DNA of 64,000 nucleotides from Mycobacterium simulans (GCF_900232995.1 NZ_OCVX01000005.1:62001-126000); one strand, 5' to 3'; positions 1-7,510 are shown, numbered from the stretch's first letter. Notes: a model not told the origin generated them from the letters alone. A program made the numbers and translations.

Positions 1-813
1 TAGATGCTTGCCCATCCAAGCTTCCGCACCTTCAACTAATTGGAGCGGTCCCCCGCTCGGCCCGATGATCGCCTCCGCGGGCAGCGCCGCGATCTTGGCC
101 TGCCGCGCGGCCACCCGCGCACGGCGCTTGGCAAAGTTGGCCAGATCTGCTTCGGCCAGCGGATCCGTACGCGCCGCCAGAGCCTCGGCCTCAAGTTTTT
201 CGAACTCCTCTTGTCGGCCACGCTCCGCCTTCAGGAACCCGTAGCAGCGGCGAATCCGTTCCTCCGTGTCCGTCTCGCTGATTAGCCAAATTGTCTTGGC
301 CGACGATTCCATAGCGATTCGGCAAAGCGCCGCCGTCGCTGAGGTTCGTATTTGTCCCTGCGCCAGTGCGAGCGCGATCACCTCTGCCGCCGCCACCAGA
401 TGCTCGCATGCGTTCATAACGGGGTACAGCGCCGTGGAACTAACCAGATTTGGCTCATCCTCAAGCGTGACCGAAGCATTGTCGCGCGCGAGTCGGCTCC
501 CGCGATGAATCGGGTTCGGCCGCAAACCCCACGTCAGGAAGTCTTTGGCTTGCTTGGCGCGATCACCAATAAGCGCAAGAAACATCGCTCGCATCAGCCT
601 GTGCGCGTCGTCGGGGTACCTGGCCTTCAGCTTGTCCCAATCGACCTCCGAGAAATCAGGCCGTCGGGCGGGACCACCCGGTGCGGCCGGTGGCGGCATC
701 CTGATGCCAAACGCCTCCGGACCCGGTTCTCGGTCGGCGCTCGCTTGACGGCGCTGTTTCTCCCGCTGTTGCCTTCGCTGCTTTGCGGCCTTGTTGTCTC
801 CACGCTTGGCCAT
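1..813 (-). CDS. Hypothetical protein, C-terminus cut by window edge
   Basis: Reading the minus strand, an ATG at 813 opens a frame of 271 codons that is still open at base 1, so the end of the protein lies outside. A GGGAGG ribosome-binding site sits about 9 bases before the ATG. The protein begins MAKRGDNKAAKQRRQQ, a very basic start, followed by a Pro/Ala/Gly linker (residues ~40-55) and a helical body containing an Ala-rich segment (SATAALCRIAMESSAKTIW) and a charged stretch rich in Glu, Arg and Lys. I recognise no catalytic motif or family. It is divergent from the HIRAN gene at 1016 with about 200 bases between them. That the frame is real rests on its length, the RBS and sensible codon use; the function is unknown. 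Confidence 0.6.
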   Translation of the reverse strand, partial: MAKRGDNKAAKQRRQQREKQRRQASADREPGPEAFGIRMPPPAAPGGPARRPDFSEVDWDKLKARYPDDAHRLMRAMFLALIGDRAKQAKDFLTWGLRPNPIHRGSRLARDNASVTLEDEPNLVSSTALYPVMNACEHLVAAAEVIALALAQGQIRTSATAALCRIAMESSAKTIWLISETDTEERIRRCYGFLKAERGRQEEFEKLEAEALAARTDPLAEADLANFAKRRARVAARQAKIAALPAEAIIGPSGGPLQLVEGAEAWMGKHL

Positions 814-1015
814 CACGCCGGCCCTCCCGCCATCTGCGTCGGTGCAACCGGCCCTCACCATAGGCGCACGCTGCGACAATCCGTGCCGGTGGCTGGACAG
901 ACGAAAACTCACGCACTTGACGCAACCAGGTCCAGGCGACTACTCCGGACAAATCGCCGTATCGCAATTTCGTCGCTGCTCGTAGCATTAGCTAGCCAAG
1001 CGCTTAGGAGACGAT

Positions 1016-1669
1016 GTGGAGCCCAGCCAGTTCCCACAGCCGTTGCCTCCGCCTATGTGGTGTCCAGACCCCGCAGGCACCAACCAGCTCCGCTGGTGGG
1101 ACGGCTCCAAGTGGACAGATCACTACATGCAAATTCCCGCGCCACAGCCCGCCGCGTCGGCTGTGCCCGCTCCACCAAACACGCACAATTCATCATTGGT
1201 TCCTGCCTTCACGCGCCAGGCAATACCCCCGATGAGGACGAACGGTCGGAAATCGTCTCCACTTGCCGATGTCGTTGCTGCGGCGACACTTGAGGAGCCC
1301 CGCTATCCCCTCGAAGAGCAGATCGAGGTTGTTGGGGAGACTTACCGCGTCAAAGACATTCGCCGGGTTTTCGAGGAAGCTGGTATGCCGATCACCGAAA
1401 GTGGCGTGACCCTAAAGTCGCTCCGCTGCATCCTCGTCCCCGAGCCGTGGAATGAACACGACCCCAACGCGGTTGCTGTGATGGTCGGGCAAAACCATGT
1501 CGGCTACCTCGCCGCTGACCTTGCTGCCTTCTACGCCGCTGGCCTCCTGAGCATCGCGCGGGTGGGCAGTCTGGCAACAGGTGAGGCGAGGATTTGGGCG
1601 AAGAGCGACGACGGGATCATTCGGGCACGCGTGACAATCCTCATCCCGGACGCCTCCCAATTTGACTAA
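1016..1669 (+). CDS. DUF2510-HIRAN domain protein
   Basis: A 217-residue protein. Residues ~13-37 match the short DUF2510 motif (CPDPAGTNQLRWWDGSKWTDH), common in actinobacterial envelope and signalling proteins. A Pro/Ala linker follows to ~95, and residues ~102-195 look like a HIRAN domain: IEVVGETYR at its start, then RCILVPEPWNEHDPNAVAV and HVGYLAADLAAFY. HIRAN domains are known to bind DNA ends or damaged DNA in helicases, and also occur alone in phage and mobile contexts. The start is GTG at 1016, chosen because AGGAG lies at 1006-1010; the ATG two bases earlier is in another frame. No transmembrane segment is seen. Its place in an accessory stretch next to a nucleotide-metabolism pair suggests a DNA-sensing or defence role, which is inference only. 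Confidence 0.8.
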   Translation: MEPSQFPQPLPPPMWCPDPAGTNQLRWWDGSKWTDHYMQIPAPQPAASAVPAPPNTHNSSLVPAFTRQAIPPMRTNGRKSSPLADVVAAATLEEPRYPLEEQIEVVGETYRVKDIRRVFEEAGMPITESGVTLKSLRCILVPEPWNEHDPNAVAVMVGQNHVGYLAADLAAFYAAGLLSIARVGSLATGEARIWAKSDDGIIRARVTILIPDASQFD

Positions 1670-2057
1670 GCGAGCATAGTCACGCGGCAGTCCGTCGACT
1701 TGATCGTTCCGGACCGTCGCGTACTGGACCGGATTTAACCCACTCCGGCCCAAAGGACACTCCCAAAGCGACCTGGGGTCTTGCAGCGCCCGACAGACGG
1801 ACGGTTCAGTCGCGAACTTGTGTCTCAAAACCAAAGCACTGAGACGGCCTATCGGCCGTCAACACGGTCGACGGACTTGCGCCGGAGGACTCCTCCACCC
1901 GACATCTGAACTGCGAATTTGTTGTGTCGCTGTAGAGCGCATGCGAAATGCGGATGGCCTGGACCCGACGGCTTGGACGTGAGATTGTCAAGCACGAATG
2001 CTCGTAGCCTCCATCGGACGAAGCGTGCGAGTCGACTCGGAGCTGGCAGGTGACTCG
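1670..2057 (+). other. Intergenic region, nothing recognised
   Basis: About 390 bases between the HIRAN gene and the nucleoside phosphorylase. Short open frames exist on both strands (for example on the minus strand around 1806-1991), but none has a convincing ribosome-binding site or family resemblance. No terminator hairpin or RNA gene was recognised. The promoter of the downstream pair should lie here, but I could not fix a -35/-10 pair. Confidence 0.4.
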
Positions 2058-2957
2058 ATGACGAGCTCTACAGAGCTAGACGAATCCGAACTCATCCTCA
2101 ATCCCGACGGCTCCGTCTATCACCTGCGGCTCCGCCCTCAGGATCTGGCCCGGAAGGTAATCCTGGTCGGCGACCCCGAGCGCGTGCCGATCGTCTCCGA
2201 GCGTTTCGACGAAATCGAACTCAAGGTGCGAAACCGGGCGTTCGCTACCCACACCGGCTACGTCGGCGGAACCCGGCTATCGGTCGTGTCCACCGGTATC
2301 GGCGCCGGCAGCATCGACATCGCGCTCAACGAGCTCGACGCGCTGGTGAATCTCGACCTCGACGGGCGACGGCAAAAACCCGAGCACACCGCGCTCCAAA
2401 TCCTGAGGGTCGGGACCGCCGGAAGCCTTCAGCCGGATGTGGCGCTCGATTCCTTCGTCGCCTCCTCGCACGCCGTCGGCCTGGACGGTCTGCTGTTGTT
2501 CTACGAACTTCCCCCTCCCGCCGAAGAAGACCTTCGACAAACCTTGATTCAGCACTTGGAGCTCCTGGAACTTCCGCAGCACCCGTACGTAGTGAGCGCA
2601 GATCCGGAGCTGCACCGCGTCTTCGTCGAGTCGGCCCCGCCGGCTGGCTGCCACAGTGGAATCACCGTGACCTGTCTGGGTTTCTATGCGCCTCAGGACC
2701 GTTTCTTGCGCGCTCCGGCGCGACGCTCGGGCTGGCTGCCGCAACTGGCGGAGTTCCGTTACGGTTCGCATCGCGTGACGAATTTCGAGATGGAGACGGC
2801 CGATATCTATGGTCTGGCAGCGGTGCTGGGACATCGCGCCTGCTCGCTGAGCGCGATTGTCGCCGATCGCGTGGGCCGCAAGTTCAGTTCCCAACCGGCG
2901 CAAACCATTTCGAAGCTGATCGACCTCGCCGTCTCGAAGCTGGTGGAAACGGCATGA
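2058..2957 (+). CDS. Nucleoside phosphorylase family protein (PNP/UDP superfamily)
   Basis: A 299-residue protein of the PNP_UDP_1 superfamily, whose members cleave the N-glycosidic bond of nucleosides with phosphate or water. Visible motifs: ESELILNPDGSVYHL near the N-terminus (typical of uridine-phosphorylase-like proteins), VILVGDPERV with the phosphate-loop GDP-x-R (~34-43), STGIGAGS (~78-85), LRVGTAGS (~106-113), and NFEMETADIYGLAAVLG (~222-238), which matches the ribose-binding Met-Glu motif. I chose ATG 2058, preceded by GGCAGGTGA, because the family begins close to this point; an in-frame ATG at 1998 would add 20 unrelated residues. Its stop overlaps the start of the HD gene (ATGA), implying translational coupling. 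True uridine phosphorylases are usually shorter, and the insertion at ~95-104 and the Pro-rich loop at ~141-150 depart from them, so substrate is open. Confidence 0.85.
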   Translation: MTSSTELDESELILNPDGSVYHLRLRPQDLARKVILVGDPERVPIVSERFDEIELKVRNRAFATHTGYVGGTRLSVVSTGIGAGSIDIALNELDALVNLDLDGRRQKPEHTALQILRVGTAGSLQPDVALDSFVASSHAVGLDGLLLFYELPPPAEEDLRQTLIQHLELLELPQHPYVVSADPELHRVFVESAPPAGCHSGITVTCLGFYAPQDRFLRAPARRSGWLPQLAEFRYGSHRVTNFEMETADIYGLAAVLGHRACSLSAIVADRVGRKFSSQPAQTISKLIDLAVSKLVETA

Positions 2958-4759
2958 CGCAGCAGGACACGGACTCCTTCGCGAATCTGCTGCTTGTCCC
3001 GCGCATCCGAGAGCTCATCGAGCACAACTACTACTCGAAAGTGAACGCCAGCCTCACTCTCGAGGAGGTGGCGACGGATCCCAGCTTCCTGCAAGACCCG
3101 TTCAGCCACCTCGCGCTTTTCACCGACCACGGTGTGATTCACATGCGCGACATCGCTTCTCGCATCGTCGACCTGATCGGGAATGTGTCGGGAGTCAAAA
3201 TCCCCGAGCGCAGCCCGCTGCGCCTGGAGCGCATGAAGAGCTATGGCTGTCTGCTCGCCTATGTCCACGACATCGGGATGTCCGACCAGAATCCCTTCGG
3301 GCGGATTGTCCACGCGGAGTTCGTCGCTCACGAAGCTTTCGGGACGGCCTTCGACGAGATCATCGACATTCTCTGGAATGAAAACAGCGGGAACCTGGCC
3401 TGGCACGTGCTGCGGATGACCACCGCCGACATCTTCGAAGGACCGCCGCAACGAATCCTGCGGGAACTCATCGCGCTGGCCGACGCGCACAGCAAGAGCG
3501 CCGTGCCCGTCGCAAAACTGAACGACACCAAAGCGCTGCGCGAGCTGATGCTCCATGTCCTGAGCCACCCCCTCGAAGCCCTCTACCACGAGAAGCTCCT
3601 GAAAAAGATCCGCACGGACGACGAACGAGCTCATCACGAGGTGGCCCTAGAACGGACCGCCAGCGCGGCGGCGCTGGAAGAGCACCGGGCGGCCCTGCTC
3701 TCGCGCCACTACGCCGACTTCGACGGCAGCGCCTTCGCCTGGCTGGAAGCCACGGACCCGGAGGCCCGCGAGTTCGTTGTCGACGTGATCGACACGCTTC
3801 GCTGCCTGCGCTGCGCAGACGCCCTGCGGCAGCGTGGAACCCAGCTCAGGACCTCCGGCAGCTACCAGATCTTCATCGACCAAAAGACCGCGAACGCCGT
3901 GTACGCCTTGCACGACAGAGACGGACGGACATTCCTGCTCGAGGGAGACAGTCCGCTCAACGCCGGCGAGGCCAACCTCGAGGTCTCCGAGGTCACGCAC
4001 GAAGGCGATCTGCGCTTCGCCTTCTTCCGGGGCAGCTTCGGATCGGATGAGGCGATGCGGCGCGCGGCGCACAATGCTGCGGTCGTGGTCGACGACATCC
4101 AGGCCGACGTTCTGGAGAGCTTCGTGGGCATCGCGGGCGCAGACGACGCTGCGCGCACGTGCATACTGCTCGAGCACACCGAGGACAATCCCGAATTCGC
4201 ACCGCTGGTGGCCGAGCTGGTGGTCACGCGGAGTCCGGGGCTGAAGGACCGTGTGGTGTGCGTCCCGGCGCTGCGCAGCGCTCCCGAGCTGGAACGCCGG
4301 CATTTCCTTGCAGCCAACGCGATCGACTGGGATCGCGAGAAGCGCGTGACCTTCCTGCGCAAAGTCGCGACGCGCGGTTATCGGACCGACCATATCGATT
4401 CCGACCTTGGCTTTCGCAATGTGCGTCTGGGACGCCTCTCCCACGGCGAGTGTCTGACGGAAGTCGGCGCACGGGCGACGTTCGTCTACATTCCGCTGAC
4501 GCCGGGGCTTCGCGGGCGACCTTCGGGAGGCTACGAATCTTTCGCGGTCGACCCCTGGGAGCCTCTTGGCATCACCGGCGTGATCCGGGGCGACTTCCGA
4601 AACTCCACCGTCATTGCCGAGAGCGACGTAGAGGTACTCATCATCCCGAAGGACACCTACCTTCGGCACTGGCACCGCACGTACACTCCCGCGGAGTTCT
4701 GCGAGCTCATGCGCACCACCTGGCCGCCGGCTCAATCGCACGGTGAGTCAACGCTTTAA
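2954..4759 (+). CDS. HD-domain phosphohydrolase with cNMP-binding-like C-terminus
   Basis: A 601-residue protein whose ATG overlaps the phosphorylase stop by 4 bases. Residues ~50-180 hold an HD-type metal site: TDHGVIHMRDIA (H59, H63), AYVHDIGM (H105-D106), H120/H126 in an HAEFVAHE segment, and ALADAHSK (D177). HD domains commonly hydrolyse phosphate esters of nucleotides, including (p)ppGpp, dNTPs and cyclic nucleotides. The middle (~230-480) is unassigned. Residues ~490-580 (RLGRLSHGECLTEVG ... GVIRGDFRNSTVIAESDVEVLIIPKDTYL) have the beta-rich pattern of a cyclic-nucleotide-binding or cupin-like sensor. No signal peptide or membrane helix, so cytosolic. I infer a ligand-gated hydrolase acting with the phosphorylase on nucleotides; neither substrate nor ligand can be read from the sequence. 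No such pair is known to me at this place in M. tuberculosis. Confidence 0.75.
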   Translation: MTQQDTDSFANLLLVPRIRELIEHNYYSKVNASLTLEEVATDPSFLQDPFSHLALFTDHGVIHMRDIASRIVDLIGNVSGVKIPERSPLRLERMKSYGCLLAYVHDIGMSDQNPFGRIVHAEFVAHEAFGTAFDEIIDILWNENSGNLAWHVLRMTTADIFEGPPQRILRELIALADAHSKSAVPVAKLNDTKALRELMLHVLSHPLEALYHEKLLKKIRTDDERAHHEVALERTASAAALEEHRAALLSRHYADFDGSAFAWLEATDPEAREFVVDVIDTLRCLRCADALRQRGTQLRTSGSYQIFIDQKTANAVYALHDRDGRTFLLEGDSPLNAGEANLEVSEVTHEGDLRFAFFRGSFGSDEAMRRAAHNAAVVVDDIQADVLESFVGIAGADDAARTCILLEHTEDNPEFAPLVAELVVTRSPGLKDRVVCVPALRSAPELERRHFLAANAIDWDREKRVTFLRKVATRGYRTDHIDSDLGFRNVRLGRLSHGECLTEVGARATFVYIPLTPGLRGRPSGGYESFAVDPWEPLGITGVIRGDFRNSTVIAESDVEVLIIPKDTYLRHWHRTYTPAEFCELMRTTWPPAQSHGESTL

Positions 4760-4878
4760 CCCGAAGTTTCTGATCGGGAGATCCTTCTCCGGCCAACACC
4801 TGCGGTGGATCCCCCATTTGCTTGCCGGGGCTGTAATCCCGCCGCGGCGAAGATGATTCGATAGCGCTACGTTGAGTC

Positions 4879-5136
4879 ATGGCTCCCTTGTTGATGTTGA
4901 TCGTGGGCGGCCTGATAGCCGCCGCTGCCATCGCCGCGTTCATCGTGTTGATGGTTCGCCTATCAGACGAGCCGAAGTTGAAGCCCAACGTCCCGCACGC
5001 TTGGCAGACTCCACCGGCACCGACGAGTGCGCCCGGCTGGTACGCCGACCTCAGCGACCCGAACGTGGTGCGCTACTTCGACGGTCGGGCGTGGACCTCG
5101 GCTACCCGTTCCCGCCTTGATATGCCAGGGCCTTAG
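4879..5136 (+). CDS. Small membrane-anchored DUF2510 protein
   Basis: An 85-residue protein: a hydrophobic helix at ~2-27 (LLMLIVGGLIAAAAIAAFIV), a short Pro-rich linker, then a DUF2510 motif at ~52-77 (APGWYADLSDPNVVRYFDGRAW). The expected topology is one N-terminal membrane anchor with the DUF2510 module on one face; DUF2510 has no known activity. A TACGTT -10-like hexamer at 4868-4873 lies 5 bases before the ATG and no Shine-Dalgarno sequence is present, which fits a leaderless transcript. The 3' end overlaps the remnant DUF732 gene on the other strand. Confidence 0.7.
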   Translation: MAPLLMLIVGGLIAAAAIAAFIVLMVRLSDEPKLKPNVPHAWQTPPAPTSAPGWYADLSDPNVVRYFDGRAWTSATRSRLDMPGP

Positions 5137-5418
5137 GGCAATACGAGTTGGCCGCGATGGCCGTGAACTTGGCGGGTTTTCCGCGTTCAGTCCCGGGTTC
5201 GCATCCTGAACGACCTTGACCACCTCGGCCATCGGCTTGCCGCCGTCGGCCATTCTGCACACGGTTTTGCCGGCCGTTACCGCTCCATCAGGCGTCTCGT
5301 AGGTGAGCCCGGCTTGCCTCAGTGCGGCAAGAAACCCGTCATCGGTGCCGTCAGCATGCGCCGGTGCGGCAACGCCGATAACGACGGCGACGCCGGTCAG
5401 TGCAAGCAGAAGTCTCAT
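5102..5418 (-). pseudogene. DUF732 secreted protein, frameshifted
   Basis: Read from ATG 5418 (minus strand), residues 1-23 are a signal peptide ending in AHA-D, followed by a DUF732 body (GFLAALRQAGLTYETPDGAV, CRMADGGKPMAEVVK). At about 5171-5178 the frame breaks. The annotated frame continues as unrelated Pro/Arg-rich sequence to 4963, while the next frame reads KFTAIAANSYCPKAL and stops at TAG 5102-5104. That restored ending is what the intact paralogue immediately upstream (5473-5796) has (RFTAISAGVYCPEQL). One base appears to be missing in a CCG-GCC context. The gene is therefore either a recent pseudogene or a sequencing error. An intact product would be a ~105-residue exported protein with a single Cys pair. 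Confidence 0.7.
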
Positions 5419-5472
5419 GGCCGATTGATTGTCGCAAGACGACGACTACCCCGCATCTCGACGCGACGCCGG

Positions 5473-5796
5473 CTAGCCGCCGCTTTTGGTGCTGTCGGGA
5501 AGCTGCTCGGGACAGTAAACACCGGCCGAGATTGCCGTGAACCGGGCGGCGTTGGTCTGCGAGAATCCCGGGTTTTGTTGTTGGAGGTATTTGACAACAT
5601 CGACCGCCGACTTACCTTCCTTGGCCAGGTCGCATACCTTCTTGCCGGCCGCGACCGCGTTATCGGCATTCTGGTAGGTCAGGTCGGCAGCCCCGAGCGC
5701 GACCAAGAAGGCCCGATCTTGGTTGGCGTCAGCATGCGCCGGCGCGGCCATGCCGACCACGGCGACGAGGCTGGCCAGCCCTAAGAGGAATCTCAT
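5473..5796 (-). CDS. DUF732 family secreted protein
   Basis: A 107-residue protein. Residues 1-23 form a signal peptide (MRFLLGLASLVAVVGMAAPAHA-D). The mature part has the DUF732 pattern: AFLVALGAADLTYQNADNAVAAGKKVC, then VVKYLQQQNPGFSQTNAARFTA and YCPEQL. The two Cys (in KKVCDL and VYCPEQ) are placed to form the usual disulfide. DUF732 proteins are abundant in mycobacteria, exported, and of unknown function. It is the intact tandem paralogue of the frameshifted gene just downstream on the same strand, separated by about 54 bases. It is divergent from clpC2, whose promoter lies in the 111 bases between the two starts. Confidence 0.85.
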   Translation of the reverse strand: MRFLLGLASLVAVVGMAAPAHADANQDRAFLVALGAADLTYQNADNAVAAGKKVCDLAKEGKSAVDVVKYLQQQNPGFSQTNAARFTAISAGVYCPEQLPDSTKSGG

Positions 5797-5859
5797 GACC
5801 GACCGATGGTTCCAAACTGATGCAAACGGAACGTGAACGTTGAATGACCCTGCGCTGGC

Positions 5860-5904
5860 GTCAACCCAAGGTTGACACTGCCTAATCGTCAACCTACAGT
5901 TGAC
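5860..5904 (+). promoter_or_regulatory. clpC2 promoter with two palindromic operators
   Basis: Two 17-bp palindromes, GTCAACCCAAGGTTGAC at 5860-5876 and GTCAACCTACAGTTGAC at 5888-5904, are centred 28 bp apart. A -35 TTGACA (5872-5877) overlaps the first and a -10 TACAGT (5895-5900) lies inside the second, with an ideal 17-bp spacer. The -10 is 7 bases before ATG 5908, so transcription probably starts at the A of the start codon. A protein bound to both sites would block RNA polymerase. The downstream protein carries a helix-turn-helix segment, so autorepression is the simplest reading. Confidence 0.8.
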
Positions 5905-5907
5905 GCC

Positions 5908-6639
5908 ATGGTTGAACCGACGAAGATCGCCTATCCCGTCCGTCTGGACGAGCTGATCAACGCCATCAAGGACGTCCACACCGACGCGCTCGATCAACTG
6001 GCCGATGCCGTGTTGGCGGCCGAGAGCCTCGGCGAGGTCGCCGATCACCTGATCGGGCACTTCGTCGACCAGGCGCGCCGCTCGGGAGCCTCCTGGACCG
6101 ACATCGGCAAGGCCATGGGCGTCACCAAGCAGGCCGCCCAAAAGCGATTCGTCCCGCGTGCCGAGGCCACCACGTTGGATCCCAATCAGGGCTTCGGGCG
6201 CTTCACCCCACGCGCCCGCAACGCCGTGGTCGCCGCCCAGAACGCCGCGCACCAAGCCGCCAACGGCGAGATCACCCCCGACCACCTGGTGCTTGGCATG
6301 CTCAGCGATCCGGCCGCGCTGGCCACCGTGCTGCTGCAGCGGCAGAAGATCGACGTCGAGGCCCTGCGCGCGGCCATAACGCTCCCGCCGGCAGCAGCCG
6401 AAACCCCCGCACTCATCCCATTCAGCGGTCCGGCGCGCAAGGTGCTCGAGCTGACCTTCCGTGAGGCACTTCGCCTGGGCCACAACTACATTGGCACCGA
6501 ACACCTATTGCTGGCCCTGCTCGAACTTGAAGACGGGGCGGGACCCCTGCACCAATGCGGCGTCGACAAGGAACGTGTCGAGGTCGACCTGGCTGACGCA
6601 CTCGAATCACTCAGCGGCGGGGCCGGAACCGCTCACTAA
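5908..6639 (+). CDS. clpC2: ClpC2: HTH segment plus two Clp N-terminal repeats
   Basis: A 243-residue ClpC2 homologue (Rv2667 position). It has no AAA+ ATPase module. Residues ~1-85 are helical and include a helix-turn-helix (SWTDIGKAMGVTKQAAQKRF). Two Clp-N repeats follow: ~100-165 (FTPRARNAVVAAQNAAHQAANG...HLVLGMLSD) and ~175-235 (FSGPARKVLELTFREALRLGHNYIGTEHLLLALLE). Clp-N repeats are the docking surface of ClpC1 for substrates, phospho-Arg and natural antibiotics; published work on ClpC2 reports that it binds such compounds, shielding ClpC1. I chose ATG 5908 over the longer frame from 5872 because that start would lie in the -35 element. The gene's 3' end overlaps the convergent CtaG-like gene by 29 bases. 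Confidence 0.92.
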   Translation: MVEPTKIAYPVRLDELINAIKDVHTDALDQLADAVLAAESLGEVADHLIGHFVDQARRSGASWTDIGKAMGVTKQAAQKRFVPRAEATTLDPNQGFGRFTPRARNAVVAAQNAAHQAANGEITPDHLVLGMLSDPAALATVLLQRQKIDVEALRAAITLPPAAAETPALIPFSGPARKVLELTFREALRLGHNYIGTEHLLLALLELEDGAGPLHQCGVDKERVEVDLADALESLSGGAGTAH

Positions 6640-7510
6640 GTTGCGGATCACTCTCCCACCACAGCATCGATTGCGCGCCCACCGAGCTGTCAACCGCTTC
6701 GGCAAGGTCCAGCTCGGCATCGACGACGGCGGCGTGCTTCTTTTCGTCATGGGACAGCGCGCGCATCAGCAGCAACACAAACGGCAATCCGACAACATCT
6801 CCGAGAATCCATAACACGCCGGCGCCGATCGTCTGATCCAGCCGCGGATCGGGACCCCAGAAACGGTGCAATCCCGAGTAATACGCCGTGGCGATCAACG
6901 GGCCCTGCCAGACGACCAACCCCAGCACCCCGTCGCCCAGTGTCTCGGCCACCGAGATCAGCAACGAGATCAACTGGGAGTACTTGCGTGGGACGGGGTC
7001 CGCTTGCAGCCGAGCATAAAAGTATCCGAAACCTATGGCTACCAAAAGAATTCGAGTAGGCGCACCGACCCATTCGTTCTGCAGGGCCGCGGTGTACCAG
7101 GGCGTCATGTAGAGCAGCCACGGCGTGGCCAGCATGGCCAGCGACGTGGTCACCGGGTGTAGCAGCACCCGGGCACACCGGGTCGCCAACAGCCGATCAA
7201 TGCGATCACGACCAATCGGGCCCAACGCGTCGCGCATCACGGTGACCGGCTTGCCGAGCACGAGGAGAAACGGCACCACGAAAAGCAACATCAGCACCTG
7301 TAGTGCGCGCACCCAGAACAACAAATAGGCGTAGCTGCCGATCGCGCTCAGCGTGGCCAAGGCCCATAGCCCGATACCCATCCCGAAGAACCAGGGCTCA
7401 CCTGCCCGCCCGGCGACCCGCCGGTAGCAATACCAGTACGCGGTGGCCAGTACCACGATGACCGTCGCGGAGCTCACGTCCAGGTGCCAGGGATCGACGT
7501 GCATAGGCAT
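6611..7510 (-). CDS. CtaG-like cytochrome c oxidase assembly membrane protein
   Basis: A 299-residue integral membrane protein with about seven hydrophobic segments (for example SSATVIVVLATAYWYCY, GLWALATLSAIGSYAYLLFW, LQVLMLLFVVPFLLVLG, TTSLAMLATPWLLY). The motif HVDPWHLDV at the N-terminus, the spacing of helices and the TPWY/LQNEW and GPDPRLDQTIGAGVLWILGD segments resemble the caa3-type CtaG family (copper delivery to cytochrome oxidase). The C-terminal ~45 residues are charged and cytosolic. Start is ATG 7510 (MPMHVDPW); longer in-frame starts would intrude on the divergent exported-protein gene. The 3' end overlaps clpC2 tail to tail. Confidence 0.75.
   Translation of the reverse strand: MPMHVDPWHLDVSSATVIVVLATAYWYCYRRVAGRAGEPWFFGMGIGLWALATLSAIGSYAYLLFWVRALQVLMLLFVVPFLLVLGKPVTVMRDALGPIGRDRIDRLLATRCARVLLHPVTTSLAMLATPWLLYMTPWYTAALQNEWVGAPTRILLVAIGFGYFYARLQADPVPRKYSQLISLLISVAETLGDGVLGLVVWQGPLIATAYYSGLHRFWGPDPRLDQTIGAGVLWILGDVVGLPFVLLLMRALSHDEKKHAAVVDAELDLAEAVDSSVGAQSMLWWESDPQLSERFRPRR

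Noticed and set aside
1806..1991. A 61-codon minus-strand ORF in the gap before the nucleoside phosphorylase
   Set aside because: No RBS or family; typical of chance frames in GC-rich DNA.
1998..2957. Longer start of the nucleoside phosphorylase at ATG 1998
   Set aside because: The 20 extra residues do not belong to the family, and ATG 2058 has a better RBS.
3647..4741. A 364-codon minus-strand frame opposite the HD-domain gene
   Set aside because: It is the mirror of a well-supported coding frame and its Arg/Gly/Val-rich composition is what the antisense of a GC-rich gene gives.
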